A stretch of DNA of 64,000 nt, from positions 1 to 64,000 of the forward strand of contig NZ_PHSU01000033.1 in NCBI RefSeq assembly GCF_002814235.1, in the 5' to 3' direction. A model generated the notes under the pieces. It made no database searches and had not been told where the DNA came from. It saw nothing but the letters and a program-made list of their open reading frames with translations. Position 1 is the stretch's first letter. The number at the start of each line of letters is the position of its first letter. Made by a program: the position numbers and the translations under genes. Of the stretch, positions 25,526 to 35,825 are shown piece by piece. This DNA comes from Pseudomonas sp. QS1027 (GTDB lineage: Bacteria; Pseudomonadota; Gammaproteobacteria; Pseudomonadales; Pseudomonadaceae).

Positions 25526-27157
25526 ATGAGCTCCCAATCGACCCAGCAAGCTTCTTCCACCACGCTCACCGGCGGCCAGGCCCTGGTGCGCCTGCTGGCC
25601 CATTATGGTGTCGACACGGTGTTCGGCATTCCCGGCGTGCACACCCTGGAGCTGTATCGCGGCCTGCCCGGCAGTGGCATCCGCCATGTGCTGACTCGTC
25701 ACGAGCAGGGCGCCGGTTTCATGGCCGATGGTTATGCCCGGGTCAGCGGCAAACCCGGGGTCTGCTTCATCATCACCGGCCCCGGCGTGACCAACGCCGC
25801 GACCGCCATCGGCCAGGCCTACGCCGACTCGATTCCGCTGCTGGTGATTTCCAGCGTCAACCACACCGCCAGCCTGGGCAAGGGCTGGGGTTGCCTGCAC
25901 GAGACCCAGGACCAGCGGGCGATCACCGCGCCCATCACGGCGTTTTCGGCGGTGGCCCTGAGCACCGACGACCTGCCGGAACTGATCGCCCGTGCCTTCG
26001 CCGTGTTCGACAGCGAGCGGCCACGGCCGGTGCATATTTCGGTGCCGCTGGATGTGCTGGCCGGGCCGATCAGCCGTGACTGGAGCGGTGAAGTGGTGCG
26101 TCGCCCCGGACGTGGACTGCCGAGTGTGCAGGCCCTGGAAGAGGCTGCCCGCCGGTTGCAGCAGGCCAAACGGCCGATGATTATCGCCGGGGGTGGTGCG
26201 CTGGCCGCCGGGGCCGAGTTGCAGGCCATGAGCGAACGCCTGGCCGCGCCGCTGTTCACCAGTGTTGCCGGTAAAGGTTTGCTGGCCCCGGATGCGCCGT
26301 TGAATGCCGGCTCGAGCCTGTGCGTCGAGCCCGGTTGGGAACTGATCGCGCAAGCCGATGTGGTGCTCGCGGTCGGTACCGAGATGGCCGATACCGATTA
26401 TTGGCGTGAACGTCTGCCGTTGAGCGGCGAGGTGATCCGGGTCGATATCGACTCGCGCAAATTCAACGACTTTTATCCCTGTGCCGTGGCGTTGCAGGGG
26501 GATGCGCAGCAGACCCTGGCTGACTTGCTCGAGCGCCTGCCGGCGCAGGCCCGGGATTCCCATGAATCGGTCAAGGCAGTGGCGGCCTTGCGCGCGGCTG
26601 TGCGCGCCGGCCACGGTCCGTTGCAGACGATCCATCAGCAGATTCTCGATCGCATCGCGGCGGTGATGCCGGCCAATACCTGTATCAGCAGCGACATGAC
26701 TCAACTGGCGTACACGGGCAACTACGCCTTTGCCAGCCGGGCCCCGCGCAGTTGGTTGCATCCCACCGGCTACGGCACCCTGGGTTATGGACTGCCGGCG
26801 GGGATCGGGGCCAAGTTCGGTGCCCCGCAACGGCCAGGTTTGGTGCTGGTGGGCGACGGCGGTTTTCTCTACACGGTTCAGGAACTGGCGACGGCGGTCG
26901 AGGAGTTGGACAGCCCGCTGGTGGTGCTGCTGTGGAACAACGATGCCCTTGGGCAGATCCGTGACGACATGCTCAGCCTGGATATCGAGCCGGTGGGGGT
27001 GTTGCCGCGCAATCCGGATTTCGCCCTGCTGGCCCGGGCGTTTGGTTGCCGCGTGTGTGAGCCGCAGAGCCTGGATGAACTGGAGCGTGATCTGCGGACG
27101 GGTTTTGGCCATGCCGGTGTGACCCTGATCGAACTGAAGCACGCCTGCGCTCGTTGA
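25526..27157 (+). CDS. aruI: ThDP-dependent 2-oxoacid decarboxylase, AruI-like (5-guanidino-2-oxopentanoate decarboxylase)
   Basis: A 543-residue thiamine-diphosphate enzyme with the acetolactate synthase-type three-domain layout. The N-terminal Pyr domain has FGIPGVHTLELYRGL and the cofactor-activating Glu60 (TRHEQGAGFMADGYAR). The C-terminal PP domain has the ThDP/Mg motif from VGDGGF to LLWNNDALG. AruI decarboxylates 2-ketoarginine to 4-guanidinobutyraldehyde. The GVHTLELYRGL segment and the neighbouring aldehyde dehydrogenase and AruH-like aminotransferase support this, but a related 2-oxoacid is possible. The ATG at 25526 has GAGGG upstream; an upstream in-frame ATG at 25454 lies inside the promoter and is rejected. 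Confidence 0.75.
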   Translation: MSSQSTQQASSTTLTGGQALVRLLAHYGVDTVFGIPGVHTLELYRGLPGSGIRHVLTRHEQGAGFMADGYARVSGKPGVCFIITGPGVTNAATAIGQAYADSIPLLVISSVNHTASLGKGWGCLHETQDQRAITAPITAFSAVALSTDDLPELIARAFAVFDSERPRPVHISVPLDVLAGPISRDWSGEVVRRPGRGLPSVQALEEAARRLQQAKRPMIIAGGGALAAGAELQAMSERLAAPLFTSVAGKGLLAPDAPLNAGSSLCVEPGWELIAQADVVLAVGTEMADTDYWRERLPLSGEVIRVDIDSRKFNDFYPCAVALQGDAQQTLADLLERLPAQARDSHESVKAVAALRAAVRAGHGPLQTIHQQILDRIAAVMPANTCISSDMTQLAYTGNYAFASRAPRSWLHPTGYGTLGYGLPAGIGAKFGAPQRPGLVLVGDGGFLYTVQELATAVEELDSPLVVLLWNNDALGQIRDDMLSLDIEPVGVLPRNPDFALLARAFGCRVCEPQSLDELERDLRTGFGHAGVTLIELKHACAR

Positions 27158-27204
27158 AACTCCACCTGTAAACCACATCCCCCTGATGATGGAAAACAAT
27201 AACA

Positions 27205-28623
<1,419 letters not shown>

Positions 28624-28688
28624 AAAACGGCGCGACTGTCGTGAAAACGACCTGTTTGTGCTGAACACGAAGCTGACCGGTTTTTACT

Positions 28689-28718
28689 ATTGAACGACTG
28701 TTCAGCTTCGTCTATGTT
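28689..28718 (+). promoter_or_regulatory. Promoter with TetR-type operator (site C)
   Basis: The dyad ATTGAACGACTGTTCAGC (28689-28706) contains a perfect TGAAC-N4-GTTCA. TTGAAC (28690-28695) may serve as the -35 box with TATGTT (28713-28718) as the -10, spacing 17. It lies 59 bp upstream of the fused aminotransferase gene. Confidence 0.6.
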
Positions 28719-28776
28719 GGCTCCATCCCGGCGGGTTGCGGGCTTGCGTTTCTTCAAATTCGAACGAGGCACTGGC

Positions 28777-30780
28777 ATGCGGTTTTCACCTTTTGTTGAG
28801 CGGATCTCGGGTGACGGTGTGGCCGCCTGGGACATTCATCACGCGGCGTTCGAAGCCCAGCGCCGTGGCGAGGATGTGATCATCCTCAGCGTCGGCGACC
28901 CGGACTTTCCCACCCCCGATTTCATTACCGAGGCGGCCATCCAGGCGCTTCGCGAAGGCGACACCCACTACACCGAAATCGCCGGTCGCCTGGCCTTGCG
29001 CGAAGCCATCGCCGCACGCTACAGCCAGCGCCTGGAGCGCCCGCTGCAAGCTGAAAACGTCATCACCGTGGCCGGTGCGCAAAATGCCTTGTTCATCACT
29101 TCGTTGTGCCTGCTCAGTGCCGGTGACGAGGTGATTGCCCTGGACCCGATGTACGTGACCTACGAGGCCACCCTCAAGGCCTCCGGCGCGACCCTGGTGC
29201 GGGTGCCGTGCGCGGCGGACGCCGGTTTTCGCCTCGATGCCGCGCGGTTGGCCAAGGCCATCACACCACGCACCCGGGCGATCTTTTTCTCCAACCCGAA
29301 CAACCCCACCGGCGTGGTGCTCAGCCGCGAAGAGCTGCAAGGCATCGCTGACCTGGCCATCGCCCATGACCTCTGGGTGGTGGTCGACGAGGTCTATGAA
29401 AGCCTCGCGTTCGAGCGCGAGCATGTCAGCCTGGCGGCGCTGCCGGGCATGGCCGAACGCTGCGTGACCGTCGGCAGCCTGTCCAAGTCCCACGCCATGA
29501 CCGGCTGGCGGATTGGCTGGATCATCGCCGACCCGGTCCTGGTCGCCCATGCCGAAAACCTGGTGTTGAGCATGCTTTACGGCTTGCCGGGGTTTGTCAT
29601 GGAGGCCGCGCTCAAGGCGGTGCTGGCCCATGACGAAGTGACCCGGGGGATGAGCGAGATCTATCGGCGCCGCCGTGATCTGGTGGTGGCGGGTTTGTCC
29701 GATTGTCCGGGCATTACCGTACGCAAACCGGATGCCGGCATGTTCGTGCTGGTGGACGTGCGCGAGACCGGCCTGACCTCCCTGGAATTCGCCTGGCGGC
29801 TGTTTCGCGAAGCCGGGGTCTCGGTGCTCGATGCGGCGGCCTTCGGTGAACCGGCGCAAGGCTTTGTACGGATCTCCTTCACCCTCGGTGAAGAGCGCCT
29901 GGTCCAGGCCTGCCAGCGTATCCGCGAGTTTGTCCGGGTGCTCAAGGGCGAACCCCCGCGGCCGCTGATCAATGGCGTGACGGTTGACAGCGTCGCCGAG
30001 CCTGCCGCGACCAAGACCATGATCGAGGTCGACCGTCTGCACAAACGCTTCGGCAATATCGAGGTGCTCAAGGGCGTCTCCCTGACGGCCCGCGAGGGCG
30101 AGGTGATTTCGCTGATCGGCGCCAGCGGCTCGGGCAAGAGCACCTTGCTGCGCTGCATCAACATGCTCGAAGTGCCGGACCAGGGTCGCATCCTGGTGGA
30201 CGGTGAAAGCATCCACCTGAATTTCGACCGCCCCGGCGCACCGCTGGTGGCCGACGCCAAGCAGCTGGTGCGCATTCGTTCCAGCCTGGGCATGGTGTTC
30301 CAGAACTTCAACCTCTGGCCCCATCGCACGGTGCTGGAAAACCTCATCGAGGCGCCGACCCAGGTCCTGCGCGAGAGTCGGGCCGAGGCCATTGAACGGG
30401 CCGAAGCCTTGCTTGAGCGCGTGGGCCTCGCGGCCAAGCGCAACGAGTACCCGGCGTTTCTCTCCGGGGGACAGCAACAACGGGTGGCCATCGCCCGGGC
30501 CCTGGCCATGCGGCCCAAGGTCATGCTGTTCGATGAACCCACCTCGGCACTCGACCCGGAACTGGTCGGGGAAGTGCTGCGGGTGATCCGCTCCCTCGCC
30601 GAAGAAGGCCGGACCATGATCCTGGTGACCCATGAGATGGCCTTCGCACGCGATGTCTCTTCCAAAGTCGCCTTTCTGCATCAAGGGCTGATCGAGGAAA
30701 CCGGTTCGCCGGATGAAGTGTTCGTACACCCACGCAGCGAGCGTTGCCGACAATTCGTCAACGCTCATCAGACTCGCTAA
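28777..30780 (+). CDS. AruH-like aminotransferase fused to polar amino-acid ABC ATPase
   Basis: A 667-residue two-domain protein. Residues 1 to about 395 are a class I/II PLP aminotransferase: SVGDPDF, NPNNPTG and the PLP Lys237 in SLSKSHAMTGWR. The opening MRFSPFVERISGDGVAAWD is very close to my memory of AruH (arginine:pyruvate transaminase). Residues about 415-667 are a HisP/GlnQ-type ATPase with Walker A GASGSGKST (about 448), LSGGQQQR (about 561) and LFDEPTSALD (about 580). The ATG at residue 415 has no ribosome-binding site, so this reads as a true fusion. The ATPase should drive the permeases at 31762 and 32472, tethering import to the first catabolic step. GAGG precedes the ATG. Confidence 0.85.
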   Translation: MRFSPFVERISGDGVAAWDIHHAAFEAQRRGEDVIILSVGDPDFPTPDFITEAAIQALREGDTHYTEIAGRLALREAIAARYSQRLERPLQAENVITVAGAQNALFITSLCLLSAGDEVIALDPMYVTYEATLKASGATLVRVPCAADAGFRLDAARLAKAITPRTRAIFFSNPNNPTGVVLSREELQGIADLAIAHDLWVVVDEVYESLAFEREHVSLAALPGMAERCVTVGSLSKSHAMTGWRIGWIIADPVLVAHAENLVLSMLYGLPGFVMEAALKAVLAHDEVTRGMSEIYRRRRDLVVAGLSDCPGITVRKPDAGMFVLVDVRETGLTSLEFAWRLFREAGVSVLDAAAFGEPAQGFVRISFTLGEERLVQACQRIREFVRVLKGEPPRPLINGVTVDSVAEPAATKTMIEVDRLHKRFGNIEVLKGVSLTAREGEVISLIGASGSGKSTLLRCINMLEVPDQGRILVDGESIHLNFDRPGAPLVADAKQLVRIRSSLGMVFQNFNLWPHRTVLENLIEAPTQVLRESRAEAIERAEALLERVGLAAKRNEYPAFLSGGQQQRVAIARALAMRPKVMLFDEPTSALDPELVGEVLRVIRSLAEEGRTMILVTHEMAFARDVSSKVAFLHQGLIEETGSPDEVFVHPRSERCRQFVNAHQTR

Positions 30781-30807
30781 CGCAACATAAAAAGACGGGA
30801 CAACATC

Positions 30808-31590
30808 ATGGGAAATCGACGTTTGGCAAACTGGTTGACGGGCGTGGCCTGTGTCCTGCTGGCCGGCATGAGTGCGGCCCAGGCCGCGCCCATCCGCTTC
30901 GCGGTCGCGGCCGAACCCTATCCGCCGTACACCGAGAAACAGCCCAACGGTGAGTGGAAGGGTTTTGAAGTCGACCTGATCCACAAGCTGTGCAGTGAAA
31001 TGAAAGCCGAGTGCGAGATCAAGGAAGTGGCCTGGGACGGGATCATCCCGTCGCTGCTGGCGAAGAAGATCGACGTGATCTTCTCCTCCATGTCGGTGAC
31101 CGAGGAGCGTGAAAAGCAGATCGCCTTCAGCAAGGCCTACTACGACTCGGTGATCGCGATTGTCGGGCCCAAGGGCGCTTCGGTGAAGAAGTATCCGGAT
31201 GACCTCAAGGGCAAGATCATCGGCGTGCAGAACTCCACCGTGAGCGCCAGCTACCTGAAGGCCTACTACGAGAAAATCGCCGACGTGAAGTACTACGACA
31301 CCCAGGACTCGGCCAACGCCGACCTGATTGCCGGGCGTATCGACCTGATGATGGCGGACGGCACGGCCATGACGGCCTTCGTCAAGACCCCGGATGCCAA
31401 GGACCTGGCCTACCTGGGCGCGGTGCCCTATGACCCGATCTTCGGCAAGGGCGTGGGCGCCGGCCTGCGCAAGGAAGACACCGACCTCAAGGCGCGTCTC
31501 GACAAGGCGATCAAGACCTTGCTGGCGAGCAAGGACTACGACGATCTCTCCCAGAGCTACTTCGGTACCAGTGTGAAACCTGCGTTCTGA
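30808..31590 (+). CDS. Polar (basic) amino-acid ABC substrate-binding protein
   Basis: A 260-residue family-3 periplasmic binding protein of the ArgT/HisJ/AotJ type. Residues 1-26 are a signal peptide ending AQA-A. IRFAVAAEPYPPYTEKQPNGEWKGFEVDL and the later IPSLLAKKIDVIFSSMSVTEER are the family hallmarks. It follows the ATPase fusion by 27 bp and precedes the two permeases, completing an importer. Basic amino acids such as arginine are the likely ligand given the AruH/AruI-like enzymes, but this is inference. Confidence 0.87.
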   Translation: MGNRRLANWLTGVACVLLAGMSAAQAAPIRFAVAAEPYPPYTEKQPNGEWKGFEVDLIHKLCSEMKAECEIKEVAWDGIIPSLLAKKIDVIFSSMSVTEEREKQIAFSKAYYDSVIAIVGPKGASVKKYPDDLKGKIIGVQNSTVSASYLKAYYEKIADVKYYDTQDSANADLIAGRIDLMMADGTAMTAFVKTPDAKDLAYLGAVPYDPIFGKGVGAGLRKEDTDLKARLDKAIKTLLASKDYDDLSQSYFGTSVKPAF

Positions 31591-31643
31591 CGGTGATGCT
31601 GTTCGGCCCGGGCTAAACACACAACCTACGGAAAACGCAGAAC

Positions 31644-31719
31644 CTGTAGGAGCAGGGCTTGCCCGCGAAGGGGCCCTTGAGGGCGCCAGAAGCTTCGCGG
31701 GCAAGCCCTGCTCCTACAG
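31644..31719. repeat. REP-like inverted repeat, 27-bp arms
   Basis: Perfect 27-bp arms at 31644-31670 and 31693-31719, beginning CTGTAGGAGCAGGGCTTG, separated by 22 bp. Same family as 17280-17368. It lies between the binding-protein gene and the first permease, a common place for hairpins that raise expression of the upstream binding protein relative to the permeases. Confidence 0.85.
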
Positions 31720-31761
31720 ACTGAGGTGGCGCTTTCAAGACCACCGACTGGAGAGCCAGCA

Positions 31762-32466
31762 ATGTTCGAATTGATCGATTTCAGCGAACAGGGATGGGGC
31801 AGTGCGCTGTTGAAAGGGCTCTGGATGACCCTGCAGATTTCAGCCGGGGCCTTTGCGGTCGGGCTGTTCATCGGATTGGTGGTGGCCTGCCTCAAGCTGG
31901 GCGCGCCGAAACCGATCGCGGCGCTGATGCGCGGCTACACCACGTTGTTCCGGGCGGTTCCGGAGTTGTTGCTGATCCTGTTGCTGTACTACGTCGGTTC
32001 CATGCTGCTCAACTCGCTGATGGCCCAGCTCGGTTATGACGCGCTGAATGTCAGCGGCCCGCTGGCGGCGATCCTGGTTCTGGGGCTGGTCCAGGGCGCT
32101 TACGCCTCGGAGATTTTCCGCGCGGCGATCCAGGCGATTCCCTTCGGTCAGATCGAAGCGGCGAAGGCCTTCGGCCTGAGCGGTTTCGGTCTGTTCCGCC
32201 GGGTCACCTTGCCGATCATGGCGCCCTACGCCATGGCCGGGATGGCCAACCTGTGGATCAACCTGATCAAGGACAGTGCGCTGATCAGCGTGGTCGGCAC
32301 CAACGAGCTGTTGTACACCGCCAAGCAGGGCGCGGGATCGACGCGCCACTACCTGTTGTTCTACCTCACGGCTGCCGCGCTGTATTACGCGGTGACGCTG
32401 GTGTCCAACTACCTGTCGGGACGGCTTGAGCGACGGATCCGTCGCTGGATGCCTTTGGCTGAGTGA
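31762..32466 (+). CDS. Polar amino-acid ABC permease (HisQ-type)
   Basis: A 234-residue inner-membrane permease with about five TM helices. TTLFRAVPELLLILLLYY is the conserved family segment, and EAAKAFGLSGFGLFRRVTLP is the coupling loop that contacts the ATPase. The ATG at 31762 has GGAG 8 bases upstream; the upstream in-frame start at 31726 falls partly in the hairpin flank and is rejected. It overlaps or abuts the next permease, with which it should form a heterodimer. Confidence 0.9.
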   Translation: MFELIDFSEQGWGSALLKGLWMTLQISAGAFAVGLFIGLVVACLKLGAPKPIAALMRGYTTLFRAVPELLLILLLYYVGSMLLNSLMAQLGYDALNVSGPLAAILVLGLVQGAYASEIFRAAIQAIPFGQIEAAKAFGLSGFGLFRRVTLPIMAPYAMAGMANLWINLIKDSALISVVGTNELLYTAKQGAGSTRHYLLFYLTAAALYYAVTLVSNYLSGRLERRIRRWMPLAE

Positions 32467-32471
32467 ATGAA

Positions 32472-33170
32472 ATGATTCCAGAGTGGACACTCGAATACGC
32501 GGCGTTGTTGGGCCGTGGCTTGCAAACGACCATCAGCCTGTTGCTGATTTCCAGCGTGCTGGGCTTCGGGCTGGCGGTGCTGGTGGCCTTGGCCCGGATG
32601 TCGAAAAACCGCCTGGTCGCCAAGGCCAGCCTGTTCTACACCAGCGTGCTGCGCGGGACGCCGCTGCTGATCCAGATCTACATCTTCTACTACGGGCTGG
32701 GCAGCCTGTTCGCGCAGTTTCCGTTGATGCGCGGCAGCTTTCTCTGGCCTTACCTGCGGGACGGCTACTGGTACATCGTGTTCGCCCTGGTGCTGTCGGT
32801 GGGCGCCTATCTCGGTGAAGTGATTCGCGGTGGCTTGCTGGCGGTGCCCAAGGGCGAAATGGAAGCGGCCTCGGCCTTTGGCATGACCCCGCGCCAGTCG
32901 CTGTTGCGGGTGCGCCTGCCGCGGGCCATGCGCTTGTTGCTGCCGACCCTGGCCGGGGAGACGGTGATGCTGCTCAAGTCCACGGCGCTGGCTTCGACCA
33001 TTGCGGTGATCGACCTGCTGGGAGCGGCCAACGTGGTCCGGGCGCAGACGTTGCAGGTCTACCAGCCGTTGCTGCTGGTGGCCGGGGTCTATGTCTGCCT
33101 GACATTCCTGATCGAGGCACTGTTTGCCTTCGCCGAACGGCGCGGAACGCCGATGCGCAGGTCGGTGTGA
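32472..33170 (+). CDS. Polar amino-acid ABC permease (HisM-type)
   Basis: A 232-residue partner permease. YTSVLRGTPLLIQIYIFYYG and EAASAFGMTPRQSLLRVRLP are the family's conserved segments. The start could be the ATG at 32472 or the in-frame GTG at 32463, which would overlap the previous stop. The stop codon overlaps the start of the DMT gene by one base, so the operon continues. Confidence 0.9.
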   Translation: MIPEWTLEYAALLGRGLQTTISLLLISSVLGFGLAVLVALARMSKNRLVAKASLFYTSVLRGTPLLIQIYIFYYGLGSLFAQFPLMRGSFLWPYLRDGYWYIVFALVLSVGAYLGEVIRGGLLAVPKGEMEAASAFGMTPRQSLLRVRLPRAMRLLLPTLAGETVMLLKSTALASTIAVIDLLGAANVVRAQTLQVYQPLLLVAGVYVCLTFLIEALFAFAERRGTPMRRSV

Positions 33171-34177
33171 TGAACCATACGCCACGGGTTGACCGTTCGT
33201 TGCAGGGCATTGGCCTGTGCACGCTGGGCTATGCCTTCCTGGCCCTGCAGGACGCCGCCATCAAGTGGCTGGTGGCGGATTATTCGGTGATCACCGTGCT
33301 GTTCTGGCGCGGCCTGGTGGTGGTCGCGGCCTGCCTGCTGGCCGGGCGCTTGCGCCTGGTGCGGCGTGCCTGGCGGTCGCCGAGCCGATGCCTGCTGGTG
33401 GTCCGCGGGTTGCTCTCGATCGTCGCCTGGCTGCTGTACTACACGGCGGCGCGGGACCTGACCCTGGCGGAGATGACCACCCTGTATTTTTCCGCACCGA
33501 TCATGGTCACGGTGTTGGCGGCGCTGATCCTCAAGGAGCGCGCCACGGGCTGGCAATGGTTCACCCTGATCATCGGTTTTGTCGGCGTGATGATCGCCTG
33601 TCGCCCGAGCAACATGACCGACCCCTGGCCCATCGTGCTGACGCTGCTGGCGGCGCTGTGCTGGGCCTTTACCTACATCCAGCTGCGGCAGGTGGACGAA
33701 CAGACCTCGGTGCTGGAACAGATGCTGATCACCAACGTGGTGTTTGTCATCTGCATGGCCGTGGCGCTGCCCTGGACCCACACACCGCCATCGACCCCGG
33801 CCTGGCTGGGGATGCTCGGCGCGGGGCTGGTGGGCGGCATCGGCCAGTTCCTGCTGTTCGCCAGTTTCCAGCGGGCCACCGCGACCCTGCTGGCGCCGTT
33901 CGAGTACACCGGGCTGATCTGGGCGTTCCTGCTCTCGAGCCTGATCTGGGGCACGTTGATGGACGTGTCGCTGATTATCGGTGCCGGGCTGATCGCCCTC
34001 AGCGGCACCCTGGCGATGGTCTTCGGCCGTCACGCTTCACAGGACGTCGTCGGTGCCGAATGCTCCGTGACGCAACCCCTTTACCCAGCAGCGGCAGATG
34101 TGCAGCCCGTTGGCGGGACTGAAGGTCTCGGGGTTGAGGCACCACTCGAGCCAGAGTCCGTCGAGCATCGCCGATAG
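33170..34177 (+). CDS. DMT-superfamily (EamA) transporter with long C-terminal tail
   Basis: A 335-residue membrane protein with about ten TM helices in two EamA repeats. The sequence RGLLSIVAWLLYYTAARDL and the second-half PFEYTGLIWAFLLS are typical. DMT proteins of this group export or take up small metabolites. The last roughly 47 residues, after the last helix at GRHAS, are hydrophilic and non-conserved in appearance; this part lies antisense over the end of the convergent tetR (141 bp overlap). The tail looks like read-through past an old stop, so its coding value is doubtful. The first part is secure. Confidence 0.8.
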   Translation: MNHTPRVDRSLQGIGLCTLGYAFLALQDAAIKWLVADYSVITVLFWRGLVVVAACLLAGRLRLVRRAWRSPSRCLLVVRGLLSIVAWLLYYTAARDLTLAEMTTLYFSAPIMVTVLAALILKERATGWQWFTLIIGFVGVMIACRPSNMTDPWPIVLTLLAALCWAFTYIQLRQVDEQTSVLEQMLITNVVFVICMAVALPWTHTPPSTPAWLGMLGAGLVGGIGQFLLFASFQRATATLLAPFEYTGLIWAFLLSSLIWGTLMDVSLIIGAGLIALSGTLAMVFGRHASQDVVGAECSVTQPLYPAAADVQPVGGTEGLGVEAPLEPESVEHRR

Positions 34178-34672
34178 GCCGATGGCGGCCAGGCGGCTGT
34201 CGTGGATCGTGAAGCCTTCGGCGCTGGCCAGGTCATCGAGCAGTTGGCGGATCAGCTCGAGGTAGGCGCGGTAGCTTTTTTCATGGGACTGGCTGACGTG
34301 TTCGGAGTGGCGGATCAGGCTCCAGAACACCACCCAGACCCCGAGCAATTGCGGGTCCATGATCCGTGGCGAGAAGGAGCCGACCAGGAAGGCCTCAAGC
34401 TTTTGCGCGGCGCTGCCGGCCTGGCGGACCTCTTCGAGCAGGGTGCTGGTCAGTTCGCTGGCGAGCTTGTGGTAGGTGTCGGCGATCAGCGCATCGATGC
34501 TGCCGAAATGGTGGTTGAGCAGGCCGACGGAGACGCCGGCCTCGGTGGCGATACGCCGTACGGAAATGCCGGCATGGCCGTCCCGGGCCAGGCAGCGCAG
34601 GGCGGCGGCGATCAGCAGGTCGCGACGTTCGTCGGGTTCGGCGCGGCGAAATTTTCGGGTGTCGGTGCTCAC
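34037..34672 (-). CDS. TetR-family regulator (BetI-like), copy 2
   Basis: A 211-residue TetR repressor paralogous to the one at 18155. The helix-turn-helix is VSVGLLNHHFGSIDALIAD, and the C-terminal domain has LAAIGLSAMLDGLWLEWCLNP. The start is set at a GTG at 34672 with AAGGA 5 bases upstream. It gives an N-terminus (VSTDTRKFRR) that aligns with MAEETRFLR of the paralogue; the longer ORF start at 34726 would sit inside the perfect operator. With that start, site D (34711-34726) lies about 40 bp upstream, which suggests autoregulation. It is the best candidate for the repressor of all five shared dyads. Confidence 0.87.
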   Translation of the reverse strand: MSTDTRKFRRAEPDERRDLLIAAALRCLARDGHAGISVRRIATEAGVSVGLLNHHFGSIDALIADTYHKLASELTSTLLEEVRQAGSAAQKLEAFLVGSFSPRIMDPQLLGVWVVFWSLIRHSEHVSQSHEKSYRAYLELIRQLLDDLASAEGFTIHDSRLAAIGLSAMLDGLWLEWCLNPETFSPANGLHICRCWVKGLRHGAFGTDDVL

Positions 34673-34710
34673 GGGAATCCTTGGGTTCGAGGCCAGGTTG
34701 GCGAGCTTAG

Positions 34711-34726
34711 TTGAACGTACGTTCAA
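34711..34726. promoter_or_regulatory. Perfect TetR-type operator, site D
   Basis: TTGAACGTACGTTCAA is a perfect 16-bp palindrome in the divergent region between tetR and the deacylase gene. It is the strongest member of the dyad set and gives the core TGAAC-N4-GTTCA. It probably controls both flanking genes. Confidence 0.75.
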
Positions 34727-34787
34727 TTTCCACTGTCGAGGCTGACGATGGATTGATTTTCAACGTTTACAAGGGGAGGGCAAGGTT

Positions 34788-35804
34788 ATGGCGCGGGATA
34801 TTTCGTTCAGTGTTCGGGGCAATAACGGTGAGGACCTGAAGGTCGGCGCCTGGCGTTTCGAGGGCAGCGGCGAGGGGCCGAAAGTGCATTTGCAGGCCGG
34901 GGTTCATGCCGATGAAATCGCCGGCATGCTGGTGCTGCACCTGCTGATGCCCCGCCTTCAGCAAGCCGAGTCCGAGGGGCGCCTCAAGGGCCGTGTGACC
35001 GTGGTGCCCCAGGCCAACCCGCTGGGCATCGGGCAGTTCCGCCATGGGCGGATTCTCGGGCGGTTTCATGAGGGCACCGGGCAGAATTTCAATCGGTCAT
35101 TCGACCAGTCGCAGGCGTTGATACGGCCGGCGACCAATGTCCAGCACTGGCAAAAATGCCTGGTGGAACTGGCGGCCACGGCGGATCTGGTGCTCGACCT
35201 GCACACCGACGACGAAGCGTTGCCCTATGTCTATATCCACCGTGCGTTCTGGCCCAAGGGCCAGGCGCTGGCGGCGGCGCTGAAGATGGACCTGGCGATC
35301 ATCTGGGATGACGGCGGCGACGGTTCCTTCGAGGAAACCCTCATCGCCCCCTGGCTCCGTGAGGGGGATACCGCGCAACGTTTTGCCGCCACCCTGGAGT
35401 TGCGTGGCCAGGGCGATGTCAGCGATCACCTGGCCCGGCAGGATGCCGATGGCCTGTATGCCTGGCTGTGTGCCGTCGGGGTGATCGACGAGGCGCCGGC
35501 GCTGACGGACTGGCCGGTGCAGGCGGTGGAGATGGGGCATATGGAGACGATTCTCGCGCCCCGGCCCGGGGTCCTGGTCTTCGAGAAAGAGCTGGGTGAT
35601 TTCGTCGAGGAAGGGCAGCGTTTCGCGCGGATCGTGGGGCGTCCCGGGGATGCCGCTTCCGAAGTGATCCTCCACGCGGCCCAGGTCGGGCGACTGGTCA
35701 CCCGCCACCGGGACCGCCTGATAGCGCAAGGTTCGGTGGTGGCGAAATTCACCGGCAGCCGGGTGTCGCACAACTGGACGGGCGGGTTGCTCGATCCCAA
35801 CTAG
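34788..35804 (+). CDS. Succinylglutamate desuccinylase/aspartoacylase-family (M14-like) deacylase
   Basis: A 338-residue zinc amidohydrolase-like protein. The expected metal ligands are visible: GVHADEIAG (His and Glu near residues 40-43) and DLHTDDEA (His near 143). A C-terminal beta-rich region (about 255-335) resembles the lipoyl-like cap of this family. Relatives remove acyl groups from N-acyl amino acids, for example AstE, aspartoacylase and DoeB. In this locus it may release a free amino acid from an N-acyl precursor brought in by one of the transporters. It is transcribed away from tetR, downstream of site D. The convergent HExxH gene ends 22 bp later. Confidence 0.82.
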   Translation: MARDISFSVRGNNGEDLKVGAWRFEGSGEGPKVHLQAGVHADEIAGMLVLHLLMPRLQQAESEGRLKGRVTVVPQANPLGIGQFRHGRILGRFHEGTGQNFNRSFDQSQALIRPATNVQHWQKCLVELAATADLVLDLHTDDEALPYVYIHRAFWPKGQALAAALKMDLAIIWDDGGDGSFEETLIAPWLREGDTAQRFAATLELRGQGDVSDHLARQDADGLYAWLCAVGVIDEAPALTDWPVQAVEMGHMETILAPRPGVLVFEKELGDFVEEGQRFARIVGRPGDAASEVILHAAQVGRLVTRHRDRLIAQGSVVAKFTGSRVSHNWTGGLLDPN

Positions 35805-35825
35805 GCTCCCCGCCCACCCTGGTTT

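Noticed and set aside
28786..31704. 972-codon open frame opposite the fused aminotransferase and binding-protein genes
   Set aside because: Antisense shadow; length is explained by high GC content and codon bias of the real genes.
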